From contig JADGPN010000004.1 of assembly GCA_017882465.1 (NCBI GenBank), forward strand, positions 1 to 41,735: 41,735 bases of DNA, written 5' to 3'. The position numbers and the translations under genes were made by a program. This DNA comes from Solirubrobacteraceae bacterium. Lineage in GTDB: Bacteria; Actinomycetota; Thermoleophilia; Solirubrobacterales; Solirubrobacteraceae. The notes beneath the pieces were generated by a model. It was not told the origin of the DNA and did no database searches. It saw nothing but the letters and a program-made list of their open reading frames with translations. This document shows, piece after piece, positions 41,145 through 41,735 of this stretch. The stretch's first letter is position 1; each line of letters starts with the position of its first letter.

Positions 41145-41735
41145 TGGACACCTGGCTGGATCGCGCCGCTCGCATGCACTCCGAGCGCACAGCGCTCGAG
41201 ACCTCGCACACGCAGCTCAGCTATGCCGAGCTCGACGACCGCGCCCGGCGCGCGGCCGGGGCGCTGAAGGAGTTGGGGGTCGCCCCCGGCAACCGTGTGG
41301 CGCTGGCGCTGCCGGCGGGACCCGAGTTCGCCGCCGCGCTGCACGGCTGCATGCGAGCCGCCGCCGTGGCGGTGCCGATCGACCGTCGCCTGGGGGCCGC
41401 GGAGCGGGCATCACGTGCCGCCGGGGCCGCCGTGCTCGTGGACGCGCCGCTCGACGGGCCGGCGCTGCGGCGCGCCCCGCCTCTGTCGCTGGACGACGTC
41501 GCAACGGTCGTGCACACGTCGGGAACGACCTCGGCGCCACGGCCGGTGGCGCTCACGTACGGCAACTGGCTCGCCAGCGCGCTCGGCTCGGCGGTGGCGC
41601 TCGGACTCGATCCGCAGGAGCGGTGGCTGTGCCCGATGCCGCTGACCCACGTCGGCGGCCTGTCGATCCTCCATCGCAGCTCGATCTACGCGACCACCGC
41701 CGTCCTCCGTGAGCGCTTCGACACCGCCGAGGTGC
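41145..41735 (+). CDS. menE: o-Succinylbenzoate-CoA ligase, 3' end beyond window
   Basis: AMP-forming acyl-CoA ligase activating o-succinylbenzoate for MenB. 197 codons are visible from ATG 41145 with no stop before the window end. N-terminus [19 protein letters not shown], then [20 protein letters not shown]. The ATP P-loop reads [17 protein letters not shown], with Arg where Lys is usual, followed by NW and PMPLTHVGG. The early segment is short, as in compact MenE enzymes. TACCGT lies 6 nt upstream and no SD is seen, so probably leaderless. Confidence 0.9.

Overview
This is a high-GC chromosomal segment with dense genes, many GTG starts and SD-poor starts. It carries the classical menaquinone genes, GatCAB, membrane transhydrogenase genes and small multi-TM proteins without close named relatives. 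I infer an actinobacterium, probably a Thermoleophilia/Solirubrobacterales-like lineage. This rests on gene content and style and was not tested by any search. No rRNA, tRNA, CRISPR array, insertion sequence or phage gene was found.

Layout. 1-1782 is the end of a membrane GGDEF-EAL protein. 1795-8542 is a vitamin B12 module. A PduO-type adenosyltransferase diverges from a cobalamin-riboswitch operon that encodes two secreted DUF4430 (transcobalamin C-terminal-like) proteins, an EcfT/CbiQ permease, a fused double ECF ATPase, and an ECF S component fused to an extracytoplasmic alpha/alpha-toroid of the prenyltransferase/squalene-cyclase repeat type. Animal intrinsic factor and transcobalamin are built from the same two folds, so this looks like a split, membrane-attached bacterial counterpart wired into an ECF importer. 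It is the most exciting system in the window.

8597-11516 encodes the three-subunit proton-translocating transhydrogenase (pntAA, pntAB, pntB) with a mosaic codon pattern. 11764-13425 holds a cyclic-nucleotide-binding-domain protein and a c-di-AMP (ydaO-type) riboswitch ahead of a secreted PG-binding/M23-like protein whose zinc ligands look altered. 13532-17941 holds a doubly damaged glpD, a secreted PKD-containing protein apparently starting at CTG, and a dihydropteroate synthase with an altered pABA loop. 17942-18743 is about 800 bp of mostly non-coding, repeat-bearing DNA ahead of a shortened, probably ATPase-degenerate Rho paralogue (18744-20072).

20098-29081 holds a queuosine-salvage (QNG1/DUF2419) homologue, pcrA, folD, three small four-TM proteins and gatCAB. 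29082-31968 has an LPxTG-anchored cupredoxin and several small membrane or hypothetical proteins. 32100-34335 is ilvBN. 34367-41735 is a complete set of classical menaquinone genes (menF, D, H, C, A, B, and E cut by the window end) in alternating orientation.

Recurring features: TANNNT -10 hexamers lie 6-8 nt before several ATG codons, which suggests leaderless mRNAs. Three convergent gene pairs have stop codons 0 or 3 bp apart, leaving no room for intrinsic terminators. The menB/menE divergent pair appears to share overlapping -10 elements.
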